From Stercorarius parasiticus (taxonomy: Eukaryota > Chordata > Aves > Charadriiformes > Stercorariidae), in the NCBI GenBank assembly GCA_013396915.1, contig VWZL01000808.1, positions 930,001 to 994,000 on the forward strand: a stretch of DNA of 64,000 nt, given 5' to 3'. Under the pieces are notes generated by a model. That model saw only the letters and a program-made list of their open reading frames with translations, was not told where the DNA came from and made no database searches. This document shows, piece by piece, positions 25,201 through 39,885 of the stretch (position 1 is its first letter; each line of letters starts with the position of its first letter). Position numbers and translations under genes: made by a program.

Positions 25201-28200
25201 CAGAATTTCTCTGCTCTAAGTGTTTTAAAGAGGGAGCAATGAAATTTTGCACCAAACTCCATCTCAAAGTAACCTGTGTTTTCTACACATTTTAAATCCA
25301 TTTTTTGACAGTATCATTTTTTTCAAACCTGTTTCACATAGCTATCCTAACAGTTCATGCTACTTTAAAATGGAGAAGCAGTTGGGAACAAACATATTTT
25401 ACTACCTTACGCAAGTTACCATGAAATGATGGCATATACTAAAATGACATCGATGTATTAAATGTCTTTTAACTTCCAGAACATAAAAAATCCACCCAAA
25501 ATCCCCCACTTCCCCTCCCAATGCCTGCAATTTCATCAGCAGGCAACAGGCTGAAGTACAGAATATATAATAAAGTGCATGTAGCGAATACATTTCAGGA
25601 ATTTTACCAATATGAAGATTTATGACTGTCACTTTACCCCAAAATTCTCCAACATCAAAGAGTGGTGTTAAAGCACAAGCGCTAGCCAAGAAAACAGCTG
25701 TACAAATAAAATATGGTTTCTGTAACACCTACCCTCTTGGTGTAAAAAAGGTCAAGGGATGCTACTTTCATACCAAGGTGTTCTGGATGAGCACAAGTTC
25801 ATCAGTAAAGCTTACCTTCAGGCAGCGAGTTTCGTAACGGTGACTGTTAACTGTTAACCGTGCAGAAAAAAGTATTCTAGGGGTGACACAAGGGGTAAAA
25901 AAAAATATCTCAGCTTGCCTTCACTGACATTGTGAAGGTTAAATATTGGGAAAAGCTGCTGTCAGAAGTTCCTGCTCATTGGAATTCCGCACATCAAAAT
26001 CGGGAGCTTTCTGGAACCATGGAAACTTACTCCCGAATTCATAGAGAAGCACACAATATCGCAGATGAAAGACTGCTGACTGCTGTGCAGTTAGAACTAC
26101 TAATTTACTTAGCATATTCTCTCTTTCTGAGATCTCCTTGCAGCTGTTCATTGCAAATGATCCAAGGCAACATTCGCGTGCTTGAGACAAGCATAGCAAA
26201 TGCGAACTAAGGAAGCCCTTTTAGAAAGAGGTGAAAAAGGATCTGAGCTCAAGAGAAAAATATGAATACCTCCTGGTATGCGCTGATTTTGTGTTTTCAA
26301 CAAAGGCTAAAAGTTTGTGCATGAAACTTAAAATAAGAAGGGTAAAAGGGTAAAGAAATCATGCTCTGGTTTTAGAAATAAAGGCAAATGTCAGCCAGTG
26401 AACTTACACATGTTATTTTGTCCTTGTTGCATTTGCATTACACTGTTCAGAGTTCAAATTTACTTTAGGAAATAATATTAAATATAGGCAAATGAAATTA
26501 TGAAATAGTGGACCAATTATGGAATCTAGTCTAGAGAAAGTGGATTAAGAGCATTTTGATAAAAAGCCCAAATTAAAGGAATATGAGAGAGGGGGAAATG
26601 GGGACACTAGGAAGTCATCCGGGAGCACACTCTTTTTTGCAGCTGCTAGTCAAAGGCTTGGAGATGTCCATGCAGACAGCTCTGTACAACCACACTGAGG
26701 CCCACCTGGGACCAGGGATCTCATTTCGTGAAATGGGACTGGGGCACAGGCAAATCAATGGAGCAGGACTTAGTGAACTACAGTTGGTGGACTTCACTGA
26801 CCTACAAGGGGTTGAAGGGTGCTGTTTTCTGGCACTCCTTTAACCTCTGCACATTCTGTTTGGATTGATAAATTAAAGTTTTGGTAACAGAGTTTTGTTT
26901 CATTTTGCTTTTGTGAGCTACAATTCCAACACTCAAGAGGTGATGTAATTAATAACTGAGATTCTAAGGCTTGAATCTCTTTGGATTTTGCTCATTTCAT
27001 ACTGTATAATTTACCTTCTTTCCTCAAATAAAAACAGTTTGCACCTTCTTGCTTCCAACTAATCCTGTCTGCCTGTTAACAGGAACGAAATGTGAAATGA
27101 AACATAGTGAGTTGAATATCAGAGGCTGAAAATCTGGGCATGCTTCAGGTGGAGTTTGATACTGATCATTTTATTTAAATAAAATTCCTAGAAATCTTTA
27201 GAAGAAACAGCTGTTATTGTTAATGACACCTCACAAGACTTGTACATGCCACCATATGCGTATACATGCTCCATAGCCTTCATGCATGTCTCACGGTGAA
27301 GACTTACTGACATAAAGGCACCGATGCAATCAGCCATACAGTTCTTTGTACAATATTTCTTTCCACTCTTTTCGTAAGTCTCCCACTGTTACTTCAACCT
27401 GTCAAGTTTTCAGGGAAATAGTGTCAGCTGCAGTTCTTATGTTATAACTAGGCATGGTATGCACCCAGGTGCTCTCAAGTTTCCTTTGGTGTAAGTTAGT
27501 ACCAGCTCAGTCTCTTTCTTCTGGCAACTTACCGAGACACATAATCCCCAGCTTCCCTAGTTCTTCACAACACCTCTCATAAAAAATTAACAACCTGATA
27601 GCTTAAATCTACCCTTTTCTCACAGCTCCTTCCCTCTGGGCACACTGGGTTACAGTGCCTCTCTCTCTCCACTGACCAGGGCTGCATGACATATGTAACA
27701 AACAGCTTTGTAAAGAGGTCCTATGAACCTCTACTTTAGATACACTGAGAGATAAAAGAATCTAGAAAAAAATAAAACAAACATCCCTCCATCCCACAGC
27801 CTCACTTTCTTCACTCCTGAATGCTCCTTTTGGAATTTAGCAGAACCCTCCGTGATGTCCTTTGGCACACGGTTTTCCTTCTACATAATGCTACCCCTCT
27901 TTCCTCCAGCCAGAGCGCTCCACCTCTCCAAATACTTCTGAACTATTTTGATTCTACCACTAATCCTGATTTCTTTGCTCTGCTCCTGTCTAAATTCCCT
28001 TTCTTCTCAAGACTCCCAGATGGGAATCTCGGGTTTTAAGCAGAGCCCACATTCTCTTTTGTTCTAAGTAAATTATTACCAGCGATTGAGAAGACATCTG
28101 ATAACAGTAAACAGATCAGAGGCTGACAGCTTGGCCCCGCTCTCTAAATGAGCAGCTAACACTGAACTCAGTTAAAAAGCAGTCACTCAGCCAAAATTAA

Positions 28201-28484
28201 TTATAGACAAGGCAAGGAGCAAAAAGAAGAATGATCTACTGGGAGCTCCTGAAGGAAGCTTGGCTGACCCAAAAAGCAGCACTGGTAAATTTTCCCCTGC
28301 CCTTGCCCTTTCTTTCTGAGCAGGCCGTAATTGCCAATGTAGTAATGCAACTGAATGCTAAGTGCCTGGTCAGTGCCGTTGTAAATACCTAAGGGAGAGG
28401 GAAGATACAGGTTTCTAACACTTGTTCCCATGTTCACTTGCCCAGAAGCAGCAGCCCTACTCTTTATGTGTGAAATCATCCTAT

Positions 28485-28547
28485 AAAAAAAAAAAATTCC
28501 AACCTTTTAAACATCATGCTCTAAAAAAAAAAAATAAAAAAAAAAAA
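28485..28547. repeat. A-rich simple repeat
   Basis: Two long A runs (28485-28496 and 28523-28547, the latter broken by single T) are separated by 26 bp. No retro-copy boundary or target-site duplication is evident. Confidence 0.8.
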
Positions 28548-31500
28548 TTCTATGCAAAACAAACGTCCTCAGAGAGGCCAATGGAAAAAAGTAGGCACCA
28601 CAGGATAACTCATTCTTTCAGATTTTCATGATACTCTGCTGTTGTATCCTGTACCTAAAAGTGGTATTGTTCGAATTTATACAGAAGCTAACACTGTAGG
28701 CTACCTCCCCACCCAGCAGGTGCTGTAAGATATACATAAGACTTATTTTCATGTTATGGTTTTCATAACCTTTTAAAAATAATTCTCTTAGATCTTGCAA
28801 GTCTTAAAGAGATATCAGGTCATTATACAGTAAGTCAATTGCCTATTGAAAATATGATTCATTCACAATATTGAGCAATCCCCTGCTCTCTTCTAAAATT
28901 CAAAAAAAGAAGAAAAAGAGGTACCCTAAAAGCTCCCCCCACCACCACCATAGTATACAACCTGTTTTCTCTGTAGCTGTCATGTAGGCTGTGAAGTCTT
29001 TGGACAGGGCAGCTTTGCATTCACCTCTTGCACAGCCCCATGTATATTGTAGGCACACATCTAAAAACATCTGATTATTGGTAATAATTCATTAGCAGCA
29101 GATACTTAACTAAAGATGCCCAATCTCTTGCCATCATTTGGCCTGAAGGAAAAGTTTCCGAGAGAAACCTAGCCACACTCCAACTAGTAAACGAAGCTAC
29201 AAAAGTTGCCAAAAAGAGGTACTTCTGGTGATTCATAAATTTCTGAGTTTTGATGTGTTTTTTGTGCTAACTGCTCTTCCGTTTAGCAGATCATCTTTAC
29301 TTTCCCTCCCTGCCGCTACCATTCGACTTAGTTTCACTGTTTATTCATTTCTCCCTTTTCAGTGTCACGTTTCCTTTCAACTATCTTGCATCTTCATAAC
29401 CAATTTTTATTCTCCCTGTCTCTTCTGTCTCCCATATTCAAACTGGAACTAGTCTGATATTTGCTGACATCAACTCTTCATGGATTTTACCACAAAATTC
29501 TGCCATTATCATTCACCCCTAGCTACTACAAGAGATTATAAACCCATTCTCACGTGTTTCTACATTACCAAGCAAAGCTGGTTTTAGGCATTACCAAAAT
29601 AAACAGTATTAGCAACAATTAAATCTGCTTGATCCAAATCCCACAACATACGGTTACACCATAGATTTGCGTAAACCATACATGCAAAAGAGCATATAAA
29701 TTTTCATTGCTTTTACTGATTTAAAGCCTTACACTTTTTTAAATGCCATTGAGGGAAAAAAACCACAAACACATTTCTGAGGTTAAATACTACAGTTAAA
29801 GTAAACCAGGCTTAAAATAAAAAAGTTGGCATTTTAAAGGCCTGCAAATAGGATTAGATCTACCCAGTCTGTATAAACATCAATAAGTGGAGCTCCATTC
29901 AGATGTAATGTAAGATGTATGCATCTGTGAGTCACGTGAGCACCGGTGTGAACTCTCTCTAATTTGCAACCAGAAGGTTGAGAGAGGTAAAATAACTCAA
30001 CAGAAAGGTTCACTAGGAGATAGATTAGGATCTTACGCTTTCAAACCTCTGCTTCTGTTGGCTGCAGCTCTGTCTGATCACTGCTGAGCTTGAGCACTCG
30101 CCCACTTTACATCTTTAGCACTCTAAAGATACAAAAAATGGAATTCTTTATTCAAGCTGCTTCTCAGCTGAGCAGATCCTAAGTAGCAGGGTTCTGGGCT
30201 TGGATATTTGTCCCTCCCCACCCACTCCCAACCCCATCAGTGCTGAAAAATGACATGACAGTAATGAATTAAATGATACTCACGTTCAACTGTTCCTATT
30301 TTTCAGTACTACAGTTCTATTTCTGAGTAGTCCTGGCTAATGTTTTCTACAATTCCCTGCTGATGCTCTGCGGAGTGTTATCCTGCTGTAAGCTACTTGT
30401 ATGAGGAGCCTCTGCTCCTCTGCACAAGCCTTTGGCAGGATAGGTCACTGTTTGCTGGGAAGAAAGCAGTTCTTGGTGGAGAGCTTTGCTTTTCCCATCT
30501 CACTGAAGGACATTGTAGAGTGGATACATTTCAGACACATCTCTGCCCCTTAGCACAGCAAAGCAGAGATAAAAATCAAGAACGTGAAAAGTTTCTTTTG
30601 GATTTCAGGTTTGTTTGTCTGGGAGTTTGGCTTTTTTCATGCTAACCTATGAGAAAACCTGCAGTAAGGACCAAAATCCCATCGCTTGCTTTCAGTATAG
30701 TTCCCGTGCTGCCCTTTGGGCAGCCTAACACCATGCTTTCCACATAAGGCAAAATGCAAGGCTGCAGTCTAGACTTACAGCAACATTCCCAAAGTGTATA
30801 AGACCAAAAGAAATGAACTATCAAAACTGAAAAATTAAACTTAGCATTTGCTCAGTTGTGTGTGCAGCCATGCGAAGGATACAACATACAACTTTCCATA
30901 CCCTATAATCTTTAGTCAGATGAGCCTATCGTAAAATGAGGATTCACCCTTAGAAAAGAAGAGCAAAAGTTTAGGATTTAACAGTTTAGCAGTAGTTTAC
31001 AAAAGAAAAGTCTAAGTGTAGCCTGCAATATATAACGTGAAAACTGACAAAGCGATGGTAGCAATATACCATCAAATCCTTTGCCAAAGCAAATGAAAAA
31101 GTCACCCAGGCAGATAACATCTGGATATGTGCAATCTCAATTTAGTCAAAATCCCAATGTAAACAAGTCCACTGATAGCAGAAGGGTAGTTAAACATTCC
31201 ACTAGCTTTGGATAATTGAAACCATCTTCCTTTTCCAAAAAAATAACAAACCTTTCAATTATCAAACTCTGAGGAAGAAACTGACAGCTATTGGAAGGAT
31301 TCCATTAAAATTTCAGTTTTTCACTTTGCAGGAAAACATCTCTGCAAACAATATTTTTGTTTATACAGGTTAGAAATTGCCGTAGCTCTCAAATGGCTTA
31401 ATACTTGTAAATACTAGTAATATAGAGTATACGGATTATATATAGGATAAACAAAATATATTTTGATCTGATTTATTAGACTGAGACAGATATATACATT

Positions 31501-34500
31501 CTGCTAATTCTATAATAGTACTATTATTATTTCCAGTGATAGCAATATTAAAAGAAAATTTGAAAGAAAATGTATTTGTAGCTGTATAACAGGGAGTTTC
31601 TTTTACGTACTCACATCACTCCGCAAGAATCCTCAAAAAAATGGTAGCAGTCACTCTGGGAAGGGTAACAATGCAGCAAGGGAATTCAGGCTCAAACAGA
31701 TTTCATTTAAAGGCTGTGTAGGATCAGTGGAAATGTATCATATTACACCAACCTAATTATATATTGCAATAGTCATTCAGTCAACCCTTATGTCAACTTA
31801 CTGCATTAGTATATTCTCACTGATAATGAAGTTTTGACAGTAATCTGAAACATCTGCAACAAGTACCATCAAAGCCATTGAATACAGAATAGCATTAAGA
31901 AAATACTTCTTTTTTTCCAAGGCTAACAACTTAATACAGTTCTGGGGTAAATGTCACATTAGAAATAACTGTAATCATATACGAATCAACTTTTCACGCC
32001 TATTGCCTGAATGCACATGAAATGGAATAATCTACGCATTCTAGCAGTATCCAAGCAATTTTTATGCAACAAAGCTGAAGCCTGTACAGCAGGTCAAAGT
32101 CAAACGCTGAGGAGCACTAACAAGGTTAGGAAGCGCTAGGCGGTTACGAGAAGAAAAAAATTCCACTAAGTTCCATTGCAAAAGGTAACAATTAAAAGGA
32201 AAATATCATCCACGTGTGCCCCAGGAAATCCTAATGGCAACCGACTAATTAAAAAATAAATTCTAAAAATTCTAAAATTCTGCGTTCCTGTAGCTAACAA
32301 AGCTAGAAAGCTCATTTTTAAAAATAGGCCAAGTCTCTCATCTCCACGTAACAGTGACAGAAGCAAGTATTAAACTGTTGATTTAAAAAGAAAGGGATTA
32401 TCGGAACAGTTATTTGCACACAGTTATGCAGAAAAAAATCACTTCAAATGAAATTCATAGAGACATATTACGTTGAGTAAAATACACAAGTAAACCTGAT
32501 AAACAACCGAGACAACTTGAAAATAAGCTATGAAGTTTCCAAAAAAAGAAATCAAAGAGGAAACTGCATATTTAAAAAGTTAACACATGCAAAACTGAAA
32601 AGCCTGCTCACCAAAAACTACCTAGTTTACAGGAAAATAAAAGCATTACATAGTCCATGCAAAGTTCATTGGTAACTTCATTTTAAGACATACCACATCC
32701 TGACTAAGGGATCAACTGACATGCTCAACTCTCACGTACAGAAGGTGGTAAAACAAATATGAACTGGCTTTCAGGTTAGGGCTGGAGATGAATTTCAAAA
32801 TGTGAAACTCCTGAATTGATCTGCACAGTAAAAATCACATTCCAGTGCCATTTAATAATGAAAGAATCTGGAAGAGATTATCTGACTTTTCTTGAGCACA
32901 CCATGCCCAAATATCTGTGGACAACATTTTCGTAAGTGCAAAGATACAGGGATTTAACTTTCAAGACAGTCACCAAGACAGCCTCAAAATTAACCATTTC
33001 GTAGGTGTTATTCTATTGCCTTGCACTTTGTACTAACACAGCCGGGATGCATTCTGTATTACTGTATCAATTAGACATGGGCGTGTTAACAGTGATGCAT
33101 TAGACATGAATGACATAGTTCCATCAACCTATGTCTTTGTGCTCAGATCCCATGTTTCTATTGTTCTCGAACGCTGGGATCCTTAAATATTATCATTCTA
33201 ACCACAAACCATGGAAAGAGGTCTCAAAGTGTATGTTTGGCAAGGTTTGACTCATCAGCTGCCATGTATCGTGGCTATACTTAGGGAATGTTTTGTTCAT
33301 TTTATATGACTTTTCTTCTACTGACATTCTGAAGTTATCCAATTGTCCAAAATTGTACTGCCTATCAAAAAAGGAGTGACTTATTTCTGCTGGAACATAA
33401 ATTTCCAAATAGAAAAACTGAAACTGGAAACAGTAGCTCAGAATTATCCGATTAGTAGACCTATCAATCTCCCGAATCAAGTGTTGAGAAAGAGAACGTG
33501 CAGAGTTCATGCTTTTTTTCAGACATTACAATTCAAACATTTAAATTACATTAGTGTGTGTATTCATTCTTAATTTGATGTTAATACAAAAGCATGCTGG
33601 GCTAGTTAACCTGCTGCATCCTGTCGTAATTCAGCCAACCAATAAAGACTTTAATTTAAGTGGCACCCACAAAACAGCAGTGCCGCGTGCCCCTCTAGGG
33701 GCTCCATCTTTGGGAAATGCTCAGTGTCCTCTTTTGAATGTACATTGTGAAAAAAATACTTCACAACTTCACCCAAATGACATGCTTCCAGCTTAGAGAT
33801 TCAACGCTCCAGAACTGGAACTTCAGATCTCACGTCTGGACTCTCCTTTCCTTCCTCCCCGAATTCTTACAGGAAAAAACCAAACCAAAGCACGTGTCGT
33901 ATCTGAGATACACCAGTCTGGAGGATACTCATGTACCACAGAACTCATTAACATCTCTATTATATTCTTCAATACTTGCACTGCTGCACTTCAGAAATAA
34001 CTTATCTGGAAGTTATTTATACTATGTTAAACTTAAATCCCCTGTGCAATGCATTGAAGGTAATCACCGGTACATCTGTTCCTGTCATATTTAAATTCAT
34101 AGCCTAATTCAATTGCAAATAATTAGCTATTTATCACCATGAAGTTCACATTATAAAATCAGAAAGGGCCCACATGATCCTAAACTATTTAACAAAAGAC
34201 ACAGGCCTTAAAAGGAGGAAAGGGGAGAAACAATAAACCCTAGCAACCAAACCCCCAGTAAATCAAACACAATCAGTTCTCTTGCCCATCATACCCCTGC
34301 ACAACCCAAATCCCTTTGTTTTTTTTCACAGACTTACAGAATATATCGCCATACATATCAGTTAAGTCCATCTTTCATTTTTATAACCTGAAGAGGAGAA
34401 TTATTTAGTCAAAATAACATGAGTACACAGCTCTTGTAATACTGTTGTGACCTCGGTTTCTAACACCTACTTCAGAACATTACTATAACTCAAGAACTTT

Positions 34501-35639
34501 TTTCACTTGCAAGGACATCTTAATTATCCCGTCCGTGACATGAATGTTTTTGGAAGATAAAGTCTGTAATTAACTTGTTGCCAAACAATATGTTTACTGT
34601 CCCTGAAGGTCAGTTCTTGTATAAAGACATAAGGACACTTAACTTTGGGAGGCGTGCATTGTAACTGCCGTCAAATATTAACCAAGTGGTCATCCATTAT
34701 CTATAGCAGCAGCAATCCAGAGTACAAAGATATTCCAAGCACCATAAAACGGCTGCATTAAAGTAAACCTCTGCTGAGGCTTGCAACAAATAAGTACAAC
34801 TAGAGAGACAGTGCTTGACCCATCGTAACAGGATTTGTTAGAAATTCCACTTAATCTCCGTCGGCAGTCGGCAGTGGGAGAATTTGCTCATGACAGTCAA
34901 ACAAGATTGCTTCTGTACTACAGAAATCTGTCTTTGCTGATTGACCTCATCAGGAGAAATTAAATTTTGAAACTGTTTTTAAAGGTTTTAACAAAACAAC
35001 TGTAACCCTTGCCTTGTTTAGTTCTGAATTTACACTAGAAATTTGCATACACCAGTTTGCCTAAGGAATCTGTGTTGGGCAAATCGCAGTGGGGAAGGGG
35101 ACTATGGGTATAACAAAAGGTTTCATTAGCCCTGCGAAGCCATGAAGGGCAGCTTAGCACTCCCGGTACAATTCCTACACCTAAGGAGCTCCCTATTCCC
35201 AGCAAATAATAAGTCAGTTAGTTGTATACATGAGCTAGGAGACGTACAAAGAGGAAAAAAGGAATGACAAATAATGGAATAAAAAAAGGGAAAATTACAA
35301 TAAATAAATATATGTAAAGTACTACTATGCTGTCGTGCCCAGTGTTGCTCAGTCTGACTCACGTCCTCATCATTATTCTGTATTTCAACAGGAAACCAAA
35401 CAGACACTTGGCCCTTCCTTTGCCTTACACTCTGCTTACAGTCAGAGACAGATGGAAGGAACAAAGGGCAAAGAAAAGCAGCTAAGAAAATCAAGGAGGA
35501 ATACAATAATCTTTGTCCAACAAGACAGGCTCTTCTCCTTCTAAGCTCACAGCACGTACTCTTTCATGTAGAGGAACAGGTAACAACTGAGGACGTGCGT
35601 TTCCCTCAAAGTGTTGGACAATATGGGAACTACTTGTGA

Positions 35640-35870
35640 AAAAATGGCATATGGAAGAACATGGCAAACAAGCAAGAGTGAAAAAAGTAAACAGGAAAAA
35701 GAAATTCAGATGAGAAAAAAGGAAAAAATGGAAATTATGAATATTCAAATAAAGGAGAGAAAGATTCAGCTACAGAAGGGAAAATATTAAGAATTTAGAA
35801 AGGGAAAGAAATGAGAAATCAGGAGTGTCAAAAATCACGGAACATAAGAACCGGAGGAGGCAGGGGAGTC
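35640..35870 (+). repeat. Purine-rich block
   Basis: About 230 bases made mostly of A and G (GAAAAA, GGAAAAA, GGAGAGAAAG types) on the plus strand. Such blocks arise by slippage and can form triplex DNA. Open frames on the opposite strand here simply reflect the base bias. Confidence 0.5.
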
Positions 35871-37282
35871 TGGAGACATTCACATACAGGTGTGGCCATT
35901 AGCACTGCAGTGAACTAGTAAACAAGAAGTTCTTTTGGCATACCGCAGTCCATTAAAGAAGATACTTTGTATTTGTACCTTTCACGAAAAAGTAGTTGCT
36001 TCACAGTCTCAGTTATTTGAAAAACTCATGTATGTCAGCACTTTAGATACCGCAATAGCTTGTTCGTGTTGAAACATGGACTATTTGCTGTTTTTCCGTT
36101 GAGAATAGATTAGATTTCAAATTCCCCCGCTTGGTTACCAAAAGCATTTCCATCAGCTGGAAACACTTTTCGATCCATCTTGCCAACTTTTGACCTATGC
36201 TAGTTTCTTTTGGAAGGTGAAACCAGTCAGGATCAGGCATGGATAAGCAATTCTCCACTGAGAGCATGTCAAATAGACACACGGCCTTCCCCGAGCCAGA
36301 ATGCAGCAAATGTGCATTTCTTGAGAACGGACACTTACTCAGAGCCGTTCATATGGAAGCAAATAACAAGAACCTACGTCGCTCTGCAGTTTCTCTTGTA
36401 GATGAGCGTGAGCATCACATGTGCTATTCATTTTCTGAAATAATATTGGAGAGTGCTGTTTATATGCTGCCTATAGACCATCTAATTTAAAGAATGAGGC
36501 ATATTAAAGCAATTGAAAAAGGCATTTGTTTCTGCAGCGCAAAATGAAGAGTCTGATTACTAGACAAAATAATTGACATACTGTTACACTATACACATTT
36601 GCCTGAATACTACGGTATAATAAGCCATTATATGATAAGAGAAGCCTTTAGCTAATCTCAGCCCAGAAACATTCAGTCTTATTCCTTCACTGCCGTCAGT
36701 GATCCCCCTGAAGTGCCAGCCAGCTGCAAGCTGATTTTTGACTGAGCTCTCCCCTTTGTATGTGAAATGGAAGACAGAGCTCTGTTGCTGCGGCTCGCTG
36801 GCAGCTTGTGGCACCTGATACCATAGCAGTATTATCTTTACAATACTGCAGATGGAAGTATACCTAAGTCCTTCCTCACGTTCTTCCCATCATTCCCCTT
36901 CACCATCGGCCCACACTTTAATTTTTTTTTTTTCAAAACAGGTCATCACAAGTCCAGCTCTGATGTCTCTTTAATTTCCCAGATGATCTGCTGACTTCTG
37001 GTTTGCAGAAGCAAAAGATTCCTGCAGGCTGGTTGCACCCAGCAGAGAGTACAGATGCCTTGTTGCAGCAGGAAGAAGAAAATCAGTGCTGAAGTCGTTA
37101 CCCCTTCACCACCACCACTCTGCATCCTCTGTGTAAACTCTCTGACAGCATTCCCCCCCTTATCTTCTTCTAGAGGGTCAAGTGAAATGAAAAGGTTAAA
37201 CTTGAAGGCTTGTACATGGCCTTTGGGTTAGAAATCCACTTTTTAAAAAGAAAAGCCCTACATGCAGCAAAATATTTTTAAA

Positions 37283-37325
37283 ATCACAGAAATATTAAGG
37301 TTCAAGGACTAAATTTGCTACCTTA
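37283..37325 (-). mobile_element. Possible degenerate CR1 3' end
   Basis: AAAATCACAGAAATATTAAG and GTTCAAGGACTAAATTT resemble the reverse complement of a CR1 3' variant that reads AATCATTAAGGTTGGAAAAGACC. The match is short with several differences, so this is tentative. Confidence 0.35.
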
Positions 37326-37810
37326 GCTGAATTACATGCAAAGTCTAATACTGCTCCCCAGAGAAATACTTAATATATGCTTCCCAAACTGACTACTGGA
37401 AGGCAACTTCAGAACCAAAATCCTGCTCCAGTATCCAACAGCAAGTCGCAGATGCAAATCCCCACGCTTTGAAACACCATTCTCCTTTGCATTGCTCTTC
37501 ATGCAAAAATATAGGGCTACTAAAACGGGAATGGGTAAGTATTCTTAACTTCAATCTGGTCAAGGTTTCCCTTTTTATTTTCTACATTTAGGATCTCCCT
37601 GTTTGATCTTCTTTCCCTCTTTCACATACCCACATTTCCTTTTCTTGCTCTAATGGAGGATATTTGGACAATCCAGCAGACAGTAAGCAGCACAGAATAG
37701 TGCCAGGAAGCCCTCTAACTAAAAAGCCTGCTGTGAATCAGACTCACTGGGATCACAGGCTACCACTCAATTGCACTCACAGCAAGAGCCACAGGTAAAG
37801 CGTCACGTGG

Positions 37811-37842
37811 AAAAAAAAAAAAAAAAAGAAAAAAAGAAAAAA
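37811..37842. repeat. A-rich simple repeat
   Basis: An uninterrupted run of 17 A is followed by A-runs broken by single G. No associated retroposed sequence is recognised. Confidence 0.85.
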
Positions 37843-39838
37843 GTGTAACTAAATATTCAGCTTCCAGCGCTACGTGCCAGCAAACGTCCACTGTGTGACA
37901 GACTGCCCTGCAGTCTCCCTCCGCATGCAGTCACCCATGGCTCACCAGTGGTTTGTCACCCCAGGCTGAAGCCTACTGAATGGAGCAACTTTTAGAGTAG
38001 TTTGTAAGTCTTTGCAAAACATCAGCTTTTAGGCTTTCAGACTTTTACAGTTAGTGCAGAGGTACAGGGTCACAATAGATGAGCCTTGGTTTTGCATTAC
38101 CACCACAAATGATGAAAACAACTCATTAGCTATGATTCATCTCTTTGTCTAGAAACAAGGAAACGTCTGTACTGTCAGGAAAGGGAAAAGTTTATGTTAA
38201 GCTCTGGCTATGTTCATTCCTCATAATATCTGCTTGAAGATAGCATTCAAAAGCATTTTTAAAAGATTCAGCAATTCAGCACTTGATTTCCCATCCACCT
38301 CGTTGAGATAATATTGCAGAGAATTCATACAAAAGAACATTTATGTAGAAAAACATACCTTTACATTCAAAATTGTTATATGAAACTGTTTTGCAATTAG
38401 CTTAGTTTTAGGGCTGAAAAATAATTCAACAGAAAATGACACAAGACGACTAGAATAAGCATAGAAAGCAATTGTGTTTAAATGCATTTAGACATCAAGT
38501 CAAGGATCTCCTACAAGGCAAAGGGAAGTTCATGTGCAGTTCTTTGTTGTCTTAATGACTGTTTCAAACACTGGTAGTCTTAATATTTCTGCTGCATGAG
38601 TTTTTCATCTCCCCTCAAAAGAGAAAGAAGGAAATCACCCAGTTTTCCAGTAGGTACAGTGCACCTAAGCAATTTGTATCATGGTCCCACTGATAAAACC
38701 TCCAAATATGTCCTGCCCATCAGTGAAGATCACTGAGGGAACCCCAAACTGAGAGTCATTTGATTTACATTATGTTGTTCTTTGTTTGTTCAAGTCATAG
38801 CATGGATAAAGCAGCATGCCAGGTAGGGCACGGTGCACAAAAACCACGTTCCTGTCTCATGAGATAAGGCTCTCAAATGAGGAAAGAGCTGTTACACTAA
38901 TGCAATCTAAGTTAACAATAACAATAATAAAAAAATATACCTTTGGGTATTCTGAACATAGAACTAAGTCATTTATTTAAAGTATCACATAAAAGGTCTA
39001 GAACCAAGAGGCACAGGCACATCATTTATTTTTTTGATGTATATAGATGTTTTGCATGTAGATACCTAGTGTCTTGCCATGTCATGACTGTAGAACAACA
39101 GCAGATAGTTACCAGCTTAGCCTTAATTAATTTACTCCCAAATGAATACAGCATTTAGAAGGAAACAGACTGTAATTTTATCCTGGAAGACCACTTCACA
39201 CAAATGGGACAAACGGTGACCTTATGTGATTTGTATCTATTCTCTAATCAGGCAGAGATTGACTATAAAGGAATTTAAAATAATTCTAAAAATACCCAGC
39301 TGCTATTGCACATAAATATTGGATCTTCCTCTCCTTAAGGCTTGTTTTTCTTACATCTCATGTGGACATGCCTCAAACACTTGTATCACTGTTCCATCAA
39401 ATTTTAAATCACCTGTGTGGAAATATCTACAAGTTCAACAACGTTCCACTGCTTGTGTTCTGCTATTTTGGTGTTTTAATTGTGTTACTTGATACAGCAG
39501 AACAAAGTTTGACATTAATACTGAATCTCATAAATCGTCACTTTAACAAATGCATTCCTTTGAGGAAAGATAACACGGGCCATATGAAAGTCCCCATTTT
39601 AGCTTAAAACCTTCTCAAACAATCCTAACTGCTTTCAAAGAGTCATCAGCAGGATTACGCTCTATCTGAGGCACAGAAGAAGTGAGTGAGTTACAGTTAT
39701 ATGTTAGCTTATTTTTGGTATTTTCTGTTTTTTATTGTGGTGGAGGTTATTAAGGAAAAAACAAGTCAAAAATAAAAAATGAAATTAAATGCGAATTCAA
39801 CTTTAACTCAATAGTACCAACTGGAACAAAAACGTAAC

Positions 39839-39885
39839 AACATTGTGCTGGAGATGTACAGTTAACGTTGTGCTAGAGATGTACA
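39839..39885. repeat. Imperfect 22-bp duplication
   Basis: AACATTGTGCTGGAGATGTA and two more bases (39839-39860) recur as AACGTTGTGCTAGAGATGTA plus two bases (39864-39885), two mismatches, separated by GTT. Local duplication by slippage. Confidence 0.85.

Larger units (their letters stand above)
20294..34000. other. Long AT-rich non-coding stretch
   Basis: No gene identified. It includes a modestly GC-richer patch at about 20950-21320, a purine-rich patch at about 21720-21990, an exon-like segment at 22071-22212 (-), a possible short minus-strand exon at 25816-25850 ending in GAAG|GTAAGC, and A-runs at 28485-28496 and 28523-28547. The stretch 28060-28200 looks more complex than its surroundings and could be a conserved element, but that is only an impression. 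Other open frames appear to be chance. Confidence 0.55.

Noticed and set aside
32855..32895. Sequence vaguely like an old CR1 end (CTGGAAGAGATTATCTGAC)
   Set aside because: The match is too short and lacks the neighbouring CR1 landmarks.
36043..36309. 88-codon minus-strand frame with protein-like look
   Set aside because: No splice pair, domain or repeat similarity could be found, and overlapping frames on the other strand are equally open.
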